In this document: positions 24,887 through 33,651 of the stretch, piece after piece | How the letters are laid out: each line of letters begins with the position of its first letter | Position numbering within the stretch: position 1 is the first letter of the stretch | NCBI GenBank assembly: GCA_019359245.1 | Contig: JAHHHR010000062.1 | Location: 1 to 44,014, forward strand | Source: Nostoc desertorum CM1-VF14 | Lineage (GTDB): Bacteria > Cyanobacteriota > Cyanobacteriia > Cyanobacteriales > Nostocaceae | Direction of reading: 5' to 3' | Length of the DNA stretch: 44,014 nt | Notes under the pieces: model-generated | Told to the model about the DNA's origin: nothing | Seen by the model: the letters and a program-made list of their open reading frames with translations, nothing else | The model's database searches: none | Made by a program: the position numbers and the translations under genes

Positions 24887-25780
24887 TTAGGTAAACTGCG
24901 AACCGAGAATCATCGTCCCAATCCCAACATCAGTAAAGATTTCTAGTAACAGGGCATGGGGAATGCGACCATCGATAATGTGTGCTGCACGGACTCCTTG
25001 AGCAAGCGATCGCACACAACAACTCACTTTGGGAATCATCCCACCGCTAACGATACCATTGGCAATCAACTCGCGGGCTTCACGAATATCTACTTTTGGA
25101 ATCAAAGTAGATTGGTCTTTGTAATCTTTTAAAATTCCACTGGTGTCGGTCAGTAAAATTAACTTTTCTGCTCCTAGTGCAGCAGCGATTTCTCCGGCTA
25201 CAGTATCGGCGTTAATGTTATAAGCTTGCCCTGTCTCGTCTGCGGCGACGCTAGACACTACCGGAATATAGCCATTGCTAGCTAGGGTGTCCAAAATCTT
25301 GATATTGACATTGCTGACTTCTCCCACAAAACCGATGCCTTCTTGACCTTGGGGACGGGCTGTAAATAGATTACCGTCTTTACCGCAAAGTCCTACAGCC
25401 AATCCTCCAGCTTGGTTAATTAGGGCGACAATTTCTTTGTTAACTCGACCAACTAAAACCATTTCCACTACATCCATTGTGGCGGCATCAGTGACTCGCA
25501 GACCATTTTTAAATTGTGGTTCGATTCCCAGCTTATCTAACCAACTGTTAATTTCTGGACCACCGCCGTGGACTACAATTGGACGCAAGCCGACGCAGGA
25601 TAAGAATACAATGTCGCGGATAACTTTGTCTTTGAGTGCGCTATCTTTCATCGCTGCGCCACCATATTTGACAACAACAGTGCGACCGGCAAATTGTTGA
25701 ATATAAGGTAGTGCTTCGCTTAGTACACGCACACGTGTGGCTTCATCTTGCCTGATGTATTCAGAATCGTTGACCGTCAT
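24887..25780 (-). CDS. argB: Acetylglutamate kinase
   Basis: ArgB phosphorylates N-acetyl-L-glutamate, the committed step of arginine and cyanophycin synthesis, and in cyanobacteria is relieved of arginine inhibition by the PII protein GlnB. The 297 residues show VVVKYGGAAM (35-44), HGGGPEI (71-77), VGLCGKDGNL, YNINADTVAGEIAAALGAEK and a C-terminal GGMIPKV with HIIDGR. The N-terminal helix (EYIRQDEATRVRVLSEALPY) needed for hexamerisation and arginine sensitivity is present. The gene is monocistronic here. Confidence 0.97.
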   Translation of the reverse strand: MTVNDSEYIRQDEATRVRVLSEALPYIQQFAGRTVVVKYGGAAMKDSALKDKVIRDIVFLSCVGLRPIVVHGGGPEINSWLDKLGIEPQFKNGLRVTDAATMDVVEMVLVGRVNKEIVALINQAGGLAVGLCGKDGNLFTARPQGQEGIGFVGEVSNVNIKILDTLASNGYIPVVSSVAADETGQAYNINADTVAGEIAAALGAEKLILLTDTSGILKDYKDQSTLIPKVDIREARELIANGIVSGGMIPKVSCCVRSLAQGVRAAHIIDGRIPHALLLEIFTDVGIGTMILGSQFT

Positions 25781-26023
25781 GAGGAGCCTAACAGAGAGAG
25801 TTAAAACCTATTTCAGTCAGTGTAGAAGACTTTGTAACTCCTCACAATCTCTGCTGCCAAAGTTGAGTGTGTTTACAACGGATGAGACAGATAAAGATGA
25901 TGCGTTAATGAAGTAACACACCTTACAAATTAACTATTCCCACATTACCGGACACAACATAACAGCGATCGCTCCTTCAAACCTCTAGAATTTAAATCAT
26001 TCGGCTGAAGCTAGGGAATGAAA

Positions 26024-26626
26024 ATGACCACGCTGCTAATTCAAACTGAAAGCACACCCCTAACGGTAAATTTCCCCTCCCTTGTGCAGATGACAAATGA
26101 GCAGTTCTATGAATTTTGTCAAGCTAATGGAGATTTGCTAATTGAGCGTACTGCCAATGGGGAAGTTATCATTATGCCACCAGCTTTTTCAGATACAGGC
26201 AACCGTAACTTTAACATTGCTGCACAGCTGGGGAATTGGACTGAACAAGATGGTACTGGGATAGGCTTTGACTCCAGTACAGGTTTTACGCTACTTAATG
26301 GAGCAATGCGTTCTCCTGATGCTTCTTGGATTGAACTGGAGCGCTGGAATGCCTTAACAGATGCACAAAAAGCTTCATTTGCACCAATTTGTCCCAACTT
26401 TGTAATTGAGTTACACTCTTCTAGCGATGGCCTGATCAAATTACAAGAGAAAATGCAAGAGTACATCGATAACGGTGCATCTCTAGGCTGGTTAATTGAT
26501 CGGCAAAATAGAAAAGTCTACATTTACCGTCCGAATCGAGAAGTTGAAATTTTGGATAATCCCGAAGCAGTTAGTGGCAATCCAGAATTACCAGGGTTTA
26601 TCCTACGGATGACCAAAATTTGGTAA
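26024..26626 (+). CDS. Uma2 family (DUF820) putative endonuclease
   Basis: The 200-residue product has the Uma2 layout: MTNEQFYEFCQANGDLLIER, a GEVIIMPPAF strand, RSPDASWI, then CPNFVIELHSSSDGLIKLQE with KMQEYIDNGASLGWLIDRQN and a final VYIYRP. These are the PD-(D/E)XK-like residues (Asp in SPDASW, Glu in VIEL, Lys after). The function is undefined. The ATG at 26024 has AGGG 7 bases upstream; another ATG lies two codons earlier. It converges with the XisH-like gene, leaving 11 bases between. Confidence 0.88.
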   Translation: MTTLLIQTESTPLTVNFPSLVQMTNEQFYEFCQANGDLLIERTANGEVIIMPPAFSDTGNRNFNIAAQLGNWTEQDGTGIGFDSSTGFTLLNGAMRSPDASWIELERWNALTDAQKASFAPICPNFVIELHSSSDGLIKLQEKMQEYIDNGASLGWLIDRQNRKVYIYRPNREVEILDNPEAVSGNPELPGFILRMTKIW

Positions 26627-26636
26627 TTTGAGTCTT

Positions 26637-26729
26637 CCTAATGAGAAACTTGGGTTTTGAGAACACTAGGAATTGCTTCAAGTATTCGCTGAGAGTAAAG
26701 TGGTGTTCGTTGTTCGAGGAGCGATCGCA
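26637..26729. repeat. Partial duplicate of the aroK 3' end
   Basis: Bases 26690-26729 are identical over 40 bases to 27109-27148 inside aroK. Bases 26638-26689 align without gaps, but with many mismatches, to the aroK end at 27003-27054. Relative to aroK, a 54-base in-frame block is missing at a GCT microhomology. Confidence 0.85.
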
Positions 26730-27003
26730 TTACGCTACACCATAATCTAAATTGTCCCAAAGCAGAGTAAAAATCTGTAATTGCCGAGGGGTTTAAAAAG
26801 CTTTTGATTTCAATTGCTATTTTTTCATTTCCTTTTTCTGCGGCAATTATTTTCTCTATGCCTAAATCAATTTGGAAATTGACTTCCCTAAATTTAAATT
26901 TTAATGGATCGCTCGTAATCCTCCATTGTTCTTTTTGCAAAGCTTTTTTAACTGATTTATGAAAAATATCTTTTGCAGACACAGTTAGATTAATATTCCT
27001 CAT
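26638..27003 (-). CDS. XisH-like protein fused to a duplicated AroK C-terminus
   Basis: Residues about 9-89 match XisH, a PD-(D/E)XK-like protein first noted by the fdxN excision element of Anabaena: SAKDIFHKSVKKALQ, FQIDLGIEKIIAAEKG, KIAIEIKSFLNPSAITDFYS, ALGQF. XisH normally continues for about 45 more residues and is followed by xisI. Here the tail (MRSLLEQRTPLYSQ, then RILEAIPSVLKTQVSH) is a copy of the end of the adjacent AroK. No xisI follows. The ATG overlaps the aroK stop (TAATG), and a GTG at 26982 is an alternative start. It is probably a damaged XisH chimera. Confidence 0.8.
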   Translation of the reverse strand: MRNINLTVSAKDIFHKSVKKALQKEQWRITSDPLKFKFREVNFQIDLGIEKIIAAEKGNEKIAIEIKSFLNPSAITDFYSALGQFRLWCSVMRSLLEQRTPLYSQRILEAIPSVLKTQVSH

Positions 27004-27548
27004 TAATGAGAAACAGTTTTTTTTAGTACGCCGGGAACTGCCTCAAGTATTCGCTTGGCAATGTCTTCAGGTGCATCTGCCTCTTGCACAGTGATGTGCA
27101 AATCAGCTTGAGAGTAAAGTGGTGTTCGTTGTTCGAGGAGCGATCGCAATTTGCCTTTAAGATCAGCATCTTGCAAGAGTGGTCTTGTGGTATCCTCAGC
27201 TAAACGGCTGTAAATTAGCTCCACTGGCGCATCTAGCCACACTATTAAACCGTGGTGCAAGTAACCCCAATTTTCTCGCCGCAGTACAATGCCTCCACCT
27301 GTTGATATAGTCAATTTTGTAAAAGCACAGACTTGTGAAAGCACGTCACTTTCTATCTGGCGAAATCCTGCTTCCCCAACTTGTGCAAATAACTGATTAA
27401 TCGATTTACCTGTTGCTTGGGCAATGACATTATCGGTATCCACGAACCCATAACCCAGTTCCTTTGCCAGTAAGCGCCCTACTGTCGTCTTACCAACACC
27501 CATCATGCCAATTAAATATAGGTTGACTCCTTGTAATAAGCTGCTCAC
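27003..27548 (-). CDS. aroK: Shikimate kinase
   Basis: AroK phosphorylates shikimate with ATP in the aromatic amino acid pathway. Visible features are Walker A GMMGVGKTT (14-22), FVDTDN (Mg/shikimate Asp residues), TGGGIVLR and a lid region DTTRPLL-type (here EDTTRPLLQD). I start at the GTG at 27548, giving MSSLLQGVNLYLIG, a 181-residue protein of normal family length with GGAG upstream. A GTG at 27590 would add 14 residues. The stop overlaps the ATG of the XisH chimera, so the two are cotranscribed. Confidence 0.93.
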   Translation of the reverse strand: MSSLLQGVNLYLIGMMGVGKTTVGRLLAKELGYGFVDTDNVIAQATGKSINQLFAQVGEAGFRQIESDVLSQVCAFTKLTISTGGGIVLRRENWGYLHHGLIVWLDAPVELIYSRLAEDTTRPLLQDADLKGKLRSLLEQRTPLYSQADLHITVQEADAPEDIAKRILEAVPGVLKKTVSH

Positions 27549-27590
27549 CAGTTGCTTTGCTCCAATTATGAATTGTGAGTACTGAGTCAC

Positions 27591-28310
27591 AGTTTCTAAT
27601 TATAAACCCAACGACTTATACCTGCATATTCAAGCGAGGTCTGGGTTGGGCTGCCTTAACGCACTTGATTATGTATAAGAATAGAAAAGCGATCGCAGTG
27701 TCTAAATCCCCAACTTTGTAAAGTTTTTTGCGTATCTAACTTTTTACGAATTATTTAGGATTGCTATATAAATTTTCTAACTCGCAATTATTTTTAAATT
27801 CTACAAATTCATCTTCTATTTGAGTTAAATCAACCGTCGTTATTACTATTGTTAATGTATTTAAAATAACCAAGGCAATAAATTAACGATTTTTCTGTGA
27901 AATTACCATAATATAAACGAAGAATTTCTCAGGAATGTAGTAACTTCCCTCAAGTAACTTTGTATTTGCTGCATAGCGATCGCTATGCTTAATAAAAAAA
28001 ATAATATAGCTTCTTTGAAACTTTATTCAAACAATTCCTGTCTATCTAAATAATCCGAATTTTCACTTTGGTGGGTAATTTTAAGTATACAAAACACTGT
28101 GTTTCTACCAGCACCGTGTAGTTATTCTAAAAATCCGGTCATAACAAGCTCTGAGCAATTAAATGTTTCTGAGAGAGGTGTAAATAATGACTTATATACT
28201 GCGATCGCCCGAAAAACTTTGCAAATTTGAAGTTTTGGCATGAAAGACTACCGCATATTTCACCCCAATAAGCCTGAATGAATAAATATATGATGAATGA
28301 GGCGTCAACT
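27591..28310. other. AT-rich intergenic region upstream of aroK
   Basis: I see no gene in about 720 bases. Near 27605-27655 an AACCCAAC / GGGTTGGG pair can form a loose hairpin in the aroK leader. Two HIP1 octamers are present. The rest is AT-rich sequence without a recognisable element. Confidence 0.4.
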
Positions 28311-28505
28311 ATGACTCGAATTCGTGACGTTGTGCAAAAAGCTTTAGCAACTGGCTATTTGACAGTGGAAGCTGAAAATCAACTACGACAATTGTTGACT
28401 ACCCGGTATGAATTGGAAGATTTTAATGCTTTTATGACTTTGCAGGAAGCTGCTATGACTGGTAAGGTCAAGCAGGAGTCTAGAGAGCGGTGTGGCATCA
28501 AATAG
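28311..28505 (+). CDS. Small unknown cyanobacterial protein
   Basis: The 64-residue product reads MTRIRDVVQKALATGYLTVE followed by AENQLRQLL and ends in a charged tail. It is predicted to be helical and soluble. The ATG at 28311 is preceded by GAGG 8 bases upstream, which is better than the in-frame ATG at 28278. Similar small proteins appear in other Nostoc genomes from memory, but I know no function. It converges with the LapA-domain gene. Confidence 0.65.
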   Translation: MTRIRDVVQKALATGYLTVEAENQLRQLLTTRYELEDFNAFMTLQEAAMTGKVKQESRERCGIK

Positions 28506-28520
28506 AGAGCCTGCTGCATC

Positions 28521-29228
28521 TCACCGACGGGAGCGTTTATCATCATCCTCAAAATCATCATCATCATCATCATTAAAAAATTCCCAATCATCATCATCAG
28601 TTTGATTGGTAGTTGGCGGCTGATAAGGGGGGATGATCACCCGGTAGTCAGCATCATAAACAGATTCAGTTTTTCCCACAGCCGTATTTTTTGGTTCGTG
28701 GTAGCTGTAAGAATAAACTGAACCGGACTGAGAACTGCTTTTGACTTCTGATTGACGTTCGTAAGTTTTAGAATCTTTAGGCTGTTGAGCTTGAGGATTA
28801 GGGGTAGGTGCTTCCTCTGAGCTTTCATCAAAGTTCCAATCATCATCTCTACTGCCATTTGTCTCCCAATCATCAAATACATCACTGCTAGGCTCTTCTT
28901 TTTTACTAGCTGGTGGTGGAGAACTGGCAGGACGAGATGTAGGTTCTTCTCTCCGGTTTGCCTTCGTACGAGCCGAAGTTGTGCTTCGGCGGTCAGGAGT
29001 TTGGCGTTGTCCTCCCCCAAAATAATTGGATAAGTTAAACAAGGTAGCAATCAATATAGATGTGAAAGCACCAGTGGCAGTACTGAATAAAATCCATATC
29101 GCTAGTGGTAATGGTTGAGTTTGCACGCCCAAAAATACTAGCGATATGGCAGGTGACCAATTTTGGACTAACAACAGCGTTAGTCCTCCCAGTACCGCCA
29201 CCAATAAAATTAAGCGAATTACAGCCAT
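28521..29228 (-). CDS. LapA-domain (DUF1049) membrane protein with acidic tail
   Basis: Two transmembrane helices (about 3-25 and 42-66) with LVQNWSPAISLVFLGVQTQP between them are the LapA/DUF1049 signature. The remaining 160 residues are hydrophilic, rich in Ser, Pro, Glu and Asp, and end in an Asp run (a stretch of six Asp near residue 226) followed by KRSRR. The Asp run comes from an ATC/ATT triplet repeat on the plus strand at about 28541-28600, prone to slippage. Function is unknown; LapA proteins help envelope assembly in E. coli. A heptamer repeat lies immediately upstream. Confidence 0.8.
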   Translation of the reverse strand: MAVIRLILLVAVLGGLTLLLVQNWSPAISLVFLGVQTQPLPLAIWILFSTATGAFTSILIATLFNLSNYFGGGQRQTPDRRSTTSARTKANRREEPTSRPASSPPPASKKEEPSSDVFDDWETNGSRDDDWNFDESSEEAPTPNPQAQQPKDSKTYERQSEVKSSSQSGSVYSYSYHEPKNTAVGKTESVYDADYRVIIPPYQPPTTNQTDDDDWEFFNDDDDDDFEDDDKRSRR

Positions 29229-29236
29229 AGCAATTT

Positions 29237-29334
29237 TGTCAGTTGTCAGTTATCAGTGGTCAGTTGTCAGTGGTCAGTGGTCAGTTATCAGTCTGATTAC
29301 TCTTCACTAATTACTGTTCACTGACTACTGACAC
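29237..29334. repeat. GTCAGT-type heptamer repeat, palindromic
   Basis: GTCAGTT/GTCAGTG units repeat with period 7 from 29238 to about 29293. An inverted copy follows (CACTGACTACTGACAC, 29320-29335). It lies in the leader of the LapA-domain gene. Confidence 0.8.
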
Positions 29335-29402
29335 TATCAGCCATCTCTATACATTACCCTTTTAGGACTATTGTGAAATTTCCGATGAGTCCGCTGAGGG
29401 CA

Positions 29403-30023
29403 TTAGCGACGACCTTCCCACCGCTGAATTGGGATGCAGTCAATATCTAGTTGATCTAAAGCACGGGCGACTACAAAATCAACTAAATCCTCAATGGTTT
29501 GGGGATTATGGTACCAAGCAGGAATAGCGGGGACAATTCTCACTCCAACTTCTGCTAGAGAGGTTAAGTTACGCAGGTGGATGAGGCTAAAAGGCGTTTC
29601 ACGAGGAACAATGACCAGCTTTCGCCCTTCTTTTAGTTGGACATCCGCCGCCCGTTCTAGTAAATCGGAACTCAAGCCAACCGCTAGCTTTGCTACTGTA
29701 CTCATGCTGCATGGAATAATTATCATCCCCAGAGTGGCAAAGGAACCACTGGCAATCCCAGCTCCAACGTCACCCCAAGGATGGCAGCGGAGTTTACCCG
29801 AAAGTGCAACTCCAGCTTGCTCTCGCCAGAATTGTTCTTGCCCGCTTGGTTCTGGTGGCATCCGAATTTCCTGTTCTGACTGCCAAACCATGTAAGTAGA
29901 TTTAGAAGCAACCAATTCAATACTATAATCTGCTTCTAGCAAAAATTTGATCGCGCGAACAGCGTAAATCAGACCAGATGCGCCCGATACGCCTAAAATT
30001 AGAGGTTTGGTGTTATTTGGCAC
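29403..30023 (-). CDS. ubiX: Flavin prenyltransferase UbiX
   Basis: UbiX makes prenylated FMN, the cofactor of UbiD-type decarboxylases, here probably serving plastoquinone or related synthesis. The 206-residue protein starts at GTG with LILGVSGASGLIYAVRAIKF (Rossmann-like FMN site), then IIIPCSMSTVAKLAVGLSSD, LVIVPRETPFSLIHLRNLTS and IVPAIPAWYHNPQT. All are family hallmarks. Its UbiD partner is not in the window. A palindromic G/C-rich repeat lies upstream. Confidence 0.93.
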   Translation of the reverse strand: MPNNTKPLILGVSGASGLIYAVRAIKFLLEADYSIELVASKSTYMVWQSEQEIRMPPEPSGQEQFWREQAGVALSGKLRCHPWGDVGAGIASGSFATLGMIIIPCSMSTVAKLAVGLSSDLLERAADVQLKEGRKLVIVPRETPFSLIHLRNLTSLAEVGVRIVPAIPAWYHNPQTIEDLVDFVVARALDQLDIDCIPIQRWEGRR

Positions 30024-30040
30024 GTAAGGTTTACTTTATA

Positions 30041-30180
30041 AGAGGCAGGGGGCAGGGGGCATTGGGAAGAGGCAGAGGGGCAGGGGGAAGGGTGCAGAGG
30101 AGAGGAATTTTCCCCCTGCTCCCTGCTCCCTGCTCCCTCATCTCCCTCATCACTCCCCGCTCCCTGCTCCCCTGCTTTTT
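30041..30180. repeat. GGCAGGG / CTCCCTG palindromic repeat
   Basis: A purine arm of GGCAGGGG units (30043-30099) faces a pyrimidine arm of CTCCCTG units (30113-30177), separated by AATTTTC. The two arms can pair into a long imperfect hairpin between rnr and ubiX. No ORF across it is credible. Confidence 0.8.
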
Positions 30181-30184
30181 CACT

Positions 30185-32536
30185 TTACTCATCCTCAGAG
30201 TAAGGGTCTATATCATCAGACTCCATGTCATTTGGTAAGTAGAGGTCTGAAAAATCGTCATTGGAACCATTACCAGTTAAACCTTTGGGTACACCATCGC
30301 TGCCGACAGTCACCAAATCAATTTGCTGACGGTAGTAATCGACACTCTTAACTTGTACGGCGACGCGATCGCCTAATCTGTAAGAAGCGCGATTTTTGCG
30401 CCCAAACAGTGCCTGTTGTCTGGCGCGATATTCATACCAATCGTCTTTGAGAGAACTGACGTGTACCAATCCTTCTACCCTCAAAGGCACACCAGGATTA
30501 GTGCTAGATTCCACTTCAGCTGCTGGTACTTCAATTTCCACAAAGAAACCGTAGGATTGAACGCCAGTAATCACACCTTGAAATACCTGTCCGATGCGTT
30601 GCTTCATCAGTTGGGCTTTTTGCAGCCCGGCTAAATCGGCTTCAGCCTCTTGGACTTCTTTTTCTCGGTCGTTGATTTGGACAATTACCCTAGTTAAATC
30701 GCTTTGCAGTTCTTGTTGCAACTCTGGCGGTAAAACGTTCCAGTTAATTTCCTCGTGGCTGGAGGAGTGACGTAGGTTAACGCGCTCTCTAACACGAGTA
30801 TTGCGGCGATCGCGTCCGTTTTCAAGTAGCGAATAATACACTCTCTGCATCAGCAAATCTGGGTAACGTCGCAAGGGAGCGCTAAAGTGGACATATTGCG
30901 GTAGTGCCAGACCAAAGTGAGAACCTTTGGTAGTGCTGTACGCAGACGGCTTGAGGGTATCTTGTAACAAGTAAGTCAGAACTTGCTCAGAGGGAGATTC
31001 CGCAAAAGCTGTAGTCAAATGTTGATAATCTAAGGGTTGGATATCGACTTCTGGATCTAGTGTGAGGTCAACGCCTAAATTGACTGCCAATTTCAGCATT
31101 TCCTGAACATCTTCGACATCGGGCGTACCTTGAACTCGCCAGATAGCGGGAACACCAAGAGCATTTAAGTGAGTTGCTACCAGTTGATTAACTAACAGTA
31201 CCAACTCTGTGAGTAGCGATCGCACTGGTAAATCATTCACCACCACAGCGCCGAGAATCCCCTCATCATAGTAGGCGTTTTGGCTAGGTGGCAGATTTAA
31301 CTGGAGGCTACCACGAGTCAACCGTACCTGTTTGATGGCTGTTTGCAAGGCTTGGAGGTCATGCAGTATTTGGGAAACCTGTGATGATTCTTGCACTTCA
31401 CCAGTGAGAATTGCTTGGGCTTGTTCAGTACTCAGTGCAGTTTCGACATTAATTACACTGGGTTGAATTTCCCACTCCAGGACTTGTCCAGATTGGGGAT
31501 CAATAGTAATTAAAAAAGAGATAGTTAAGCGATCGCTTCCAGGTACTAAAGAACAGCGTTCTGCCACACCTGGGGGCAAAATTGGCAACACTAATTCTCC
31601 CAGATACACTGATTTGCCCCGTTTGAGTGCTTCTCTATCCAAGGCTTCATCAGGTTGGACATAGTGAGAAACATCGGTAATATGAACGCCTAAAAGCCAG
31701 TTTCCGGCTAAGTTTTTTTCTAAACTAAAAGCGTTTTCTATAACTTTGGTATCGCCATTTACCCCTTCAATGGTGAAGGTAAATAAATTACGCAAATCCA
31801 GCCGATTTTTGAGGTCTGCTTTAAGTAGCTTTTTGGGCAACTTGGCGGCTGCATCTAGTACATTATCTGGAAAAGTCCGGGAAAGGTCATGTTTACACGT
31901 AACTAAATCTATATCAGCAGCAGCTTCAGCATCGCTACCGAGGATTTGCACCACTCGACCAAGGGGAGGATATTGTGCTAACGGGTAACGCAAAACTTCC
32001 ACATGAACCAAGTGATCGATCGCTTCTTCCAACTTTGCCTCGTTAGGTTGAATCTTCAGTTCAAACAGCAATCGATCATCTAAAGGCACAGCCCGGAAAC
32101 CAGCTTCCACCTGCTTAATTCGTGCCAGTAAAGTGTGGTTAGAACGTTCTAGAATTAGCTTCACCTCCCCTTCAGGAGAGCGACGACGGCTGCCTTCTTT
32201 GAGAACTCTTACCAAAACGCGATCGCCATTCCAAGCATTACTCAAATGACTTTCGCGGATGTAAATATCCTCGGCTCCTTCGACATCTTGAATAGCAAAG
32301 CAAAAACCTTTACTAGAACAACGGAGCTTTGCCTCGATTACTCCCTCTTCGGAGACACGGCGGTACTTGCCCCGTTCTTTCACTAAAATACCGATTTTTT
32401 CGAGAACATCTAAGGCAATGTGAAGTTTTTGTAAGCTTTTTTCATCTTCACAGCCAAGTTTCTTTTCTAAAACCTTCCGAGCTACCAATTTATCATCGGT
32501 GAAATTGGCAAGGAGTGTAGCGATTGAAAATTCCAT
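30185..32536 (-). CDS. rnr: Ribonuclease R / RNase II family exoribonuclease
   Basis: The 783-residue enzyme degrades RNA 3'-5' processively. Domain order is an N-terminal winged helix (FSIATLLANFTDDKLVARKV), cold-shock domains, the RNB catalytic domain starting ENAFSLEKNLAGNWLLGVHI with TDVSHYVQPDEALDREALKR (metal-binding Asp residues), YVHFSAPLRRYPDLLMQRV, and a C-terminal S1 domain followed by an acidic tail. One gene usually covers RNase II/R roles in cyanobacteria. The 5' leader looks strongly structured, hinting at post-transcriptional control. Confidence 0.93.
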   Translation of the reverse strand: MEFSIATLLANFTDDKLVARKVLEKKLGCEDEKSLQKLHIALDVLEKIGILVKERGKYRRVSEEGVIEAKLRCSSKGFCFAIQDVEGAEDIYIRESHLSNAWNGDRVLVRVLKEGSRRRSPEGEVKLILERSNHTLLARIKQVEAGFRAVPLDDRLLFELKIQPNEAKLEEAIDHLVHVEVLRYPLAQYPPLGRVVQILGSDAEAAADIDLVTCKHDLSRTFPDNVLDAAAKLPKKLLKADLKNRLDLRNLFTFTIEGVNGDTKVIENAFSLEKNLAGNWLLGVHITDVSHYVQPDEALDREALKRGKSVYLGELVLPILPPGVAERCSLVPGSDRLTISFLITIDPQSGQVLEWEIQPSVINVETALSTEQAQAILTGEVQESSQVSQILHDLQALQTAIKQVRLTRGSLQLNLPPSQNAYYDEGILGAVVVNDLPVRSLLTELVLLVNQLVATHLNALGVPAIWRVQGTPDVEDVQEMLKLAVNLGVDLTLDPEVDIQPLDYQHLTTAFAESPSEQVLTYLLQDTLKPSAYSTTKGSHFGLALPQYVHFSAPLRRYPDLLMQRVYYSLLENGRDRRNTRVRERVNLRHSSSHEEINWNVLPPELQQELQSDLTRVIVQINDREKEVQEAEADLAGLQKAQLMKQRIGQVFQGVITGVQSYGFFVEIEVPAAEVESSTNPGVPLRVEGLVHVSSLKDDWYEYRARQQALFGRKNRASYRLGDRVAVQVKSVDYYRQQIDLVTVGSDGVPKGLTGNGSNDDFSDLYLPNDMESDDIDPYSEDE

Positions 32537-32587
32537 GCAGTGAACCGACCTTTGGTCAAAACATCATTTGTTGTTTAATCTGGTTCT

Positions 32588-32746
32588 TTTCTGTATACCC
32601 CCACGGCTTACAGAAACAAGCTGGAAGCGAATTGCCCAGAGGCAAGGCTTCCTAAGTTCTAAGGAAAGGAAGCCCAACCCAGCAAGAGTGGGAAACTACT
32701 CCGGCAGTTCCGAGCAAAGGAAGCCTACCCACGGACAACTCTGGGC
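32588..32746 (-). promoter_or_regulatory. Structured leader upstream of rnr
   Basis: On the rnr transcript, TTTCTGTA and TACAGAAA (32588-32595, 32609-32616) form a perfect 8-bp hairpin. A 9-bp outer stem TGCCCAGAG (32633-32641) with CTCTGGGCA (32739-32747) encloses an inner hairpin, GGCTTCC (32646-32652) with GGAAGCC (32668-32674). The structure begins 50 bases before the rnr ATG. It could be a regulatory leader, or a palindromic repeat that happens to lie there. Confidence 0.4.
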
Positions 32747-32849
32747 ATCTACGAACTTCTCACTGCACGATGCTCTCAGAATTCGCCTGCGTTCAACTCT
32801 CTTCATCTAACCAAACTGAGAAAGTACGCCTGATTTAAATCTAGCCCCG

Positions 32850-33130
32850 CTAGGTAATTACGCGACGGGTTTTTGAGAAGCTGGGTTTAGAGAATCCATA
32901 CTGCTCAAAAGCGCTATGCAGGGAAGCCACTGCGGTGAGGCAGCTCCCGTCTTCTCCCTTGGCGTTAGCCTCTCCCTTTGGGAGAAGGGGAGACGCGTTC
33001 GCGGAGCGTCTCGCAGAGAAGCGCGATGGCGGTTCCCGTCGATAGCACAGCGTTAGCGAGTTATCGAGCGTCTGGGGAACTGCCGAACCCGACGGGTCTT
33101 TAGGTCTCCCCAAGTGGAGCAAGTGGCGTG
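32850..33130. repeat. Cluster of nested GC-rich Nostoc-type repeats
   Basis: Several hairpins lie side by side: CTCCCTTTGGGAG (32972-32984), GAGACGCGTTCGCGGAGCGTCTC (about 32990-33012), a GGGAAGCCACTGCGGTGAGG block (32930-32949), and CGATAGCACAGCGTTAGCGAG with TTATCG after it. Such GC-rich palindromes recur across Nostoc intergenic DNA. The 90-codon frame on the minus strand across it is an artefact. Confidence 0.7.
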
Positions 33131-33651
33131 GAAACTACAGGTGTTTGATTGTCTAGAGTGAAGGTAGTTTTACGCCATTAGAATCTGATTTTGACTCGGA
33201 GGAACTGCCGGTGAACCCAATTTACCCACATGTAGAATCGGTAACAATTAGGTGAGCAGCTTAATAAGCAGTGAGGGCGAACCGTATCTCCATTATTGTA
33301 GATTTAGAGCGCATTTCCAGAAAATAGTTCTCGATATCAAGTTGGGTAATCAGTATAGCATTGCAGGCAAGACTACCCAGATAAGTTAGCACTAGCTAAA
33401 AATTTCGTCAAAAAAGCGCTGCTGCTACAATTAGGACACAAGGCAAAGTAAGAATATGACTTTGATCGCTCAGAGCAGAGAATTATACCTACTCATCGCC
33501 TGCCAAGAAACCGATAACACATAGTAAGCAATATTGGCAGGCATTCTGGGTATCGAGTGGATGTAAATTAAAGTAAGGGCAGATGATCTCGCTTGAACAT
33601 ACAGGCAGTATCAACCCCGTTATTAAAAATATTTAGATTGGTAGCAGTATT
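33131..33651. other. Intergenic region before the two-domain unknown gene
   Basis: I see no clear gene or RNA here. A 22-codon frame from ATG 33456 exists, but nothing supports it. The promoter of the gene at 33652 should lie in this stretch. Confidence 0.35.

Noticed and set aside
29978..30238. 86-codon plus-strand frame over the ubiX-rnr gap
   Set aside because: It is produced by the GGCAGGG/CTCCCTG palindromic repeat and overlaps both flanking genes.
32925..32950. Possible cobalamin riboswitch, because of GCCACTG next to GGGAAG
   Set aside because: The motif order and surrounding core are wrong for a B12 riboswitch, the adjacent genes are unrelated, and the block matches a common Nostoc repeat.
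32850..33122. 90-codon frame on the minus strand
   Set aside because: It is made entirely of GC-rich palindromic repeats, and its translation has no protein-like domain.
33456..33524. 22-codon frame as a possible leader peptide
   Set aside because: There is no attenuator structure or amino-acid bias after it and no ribosome-binding site.
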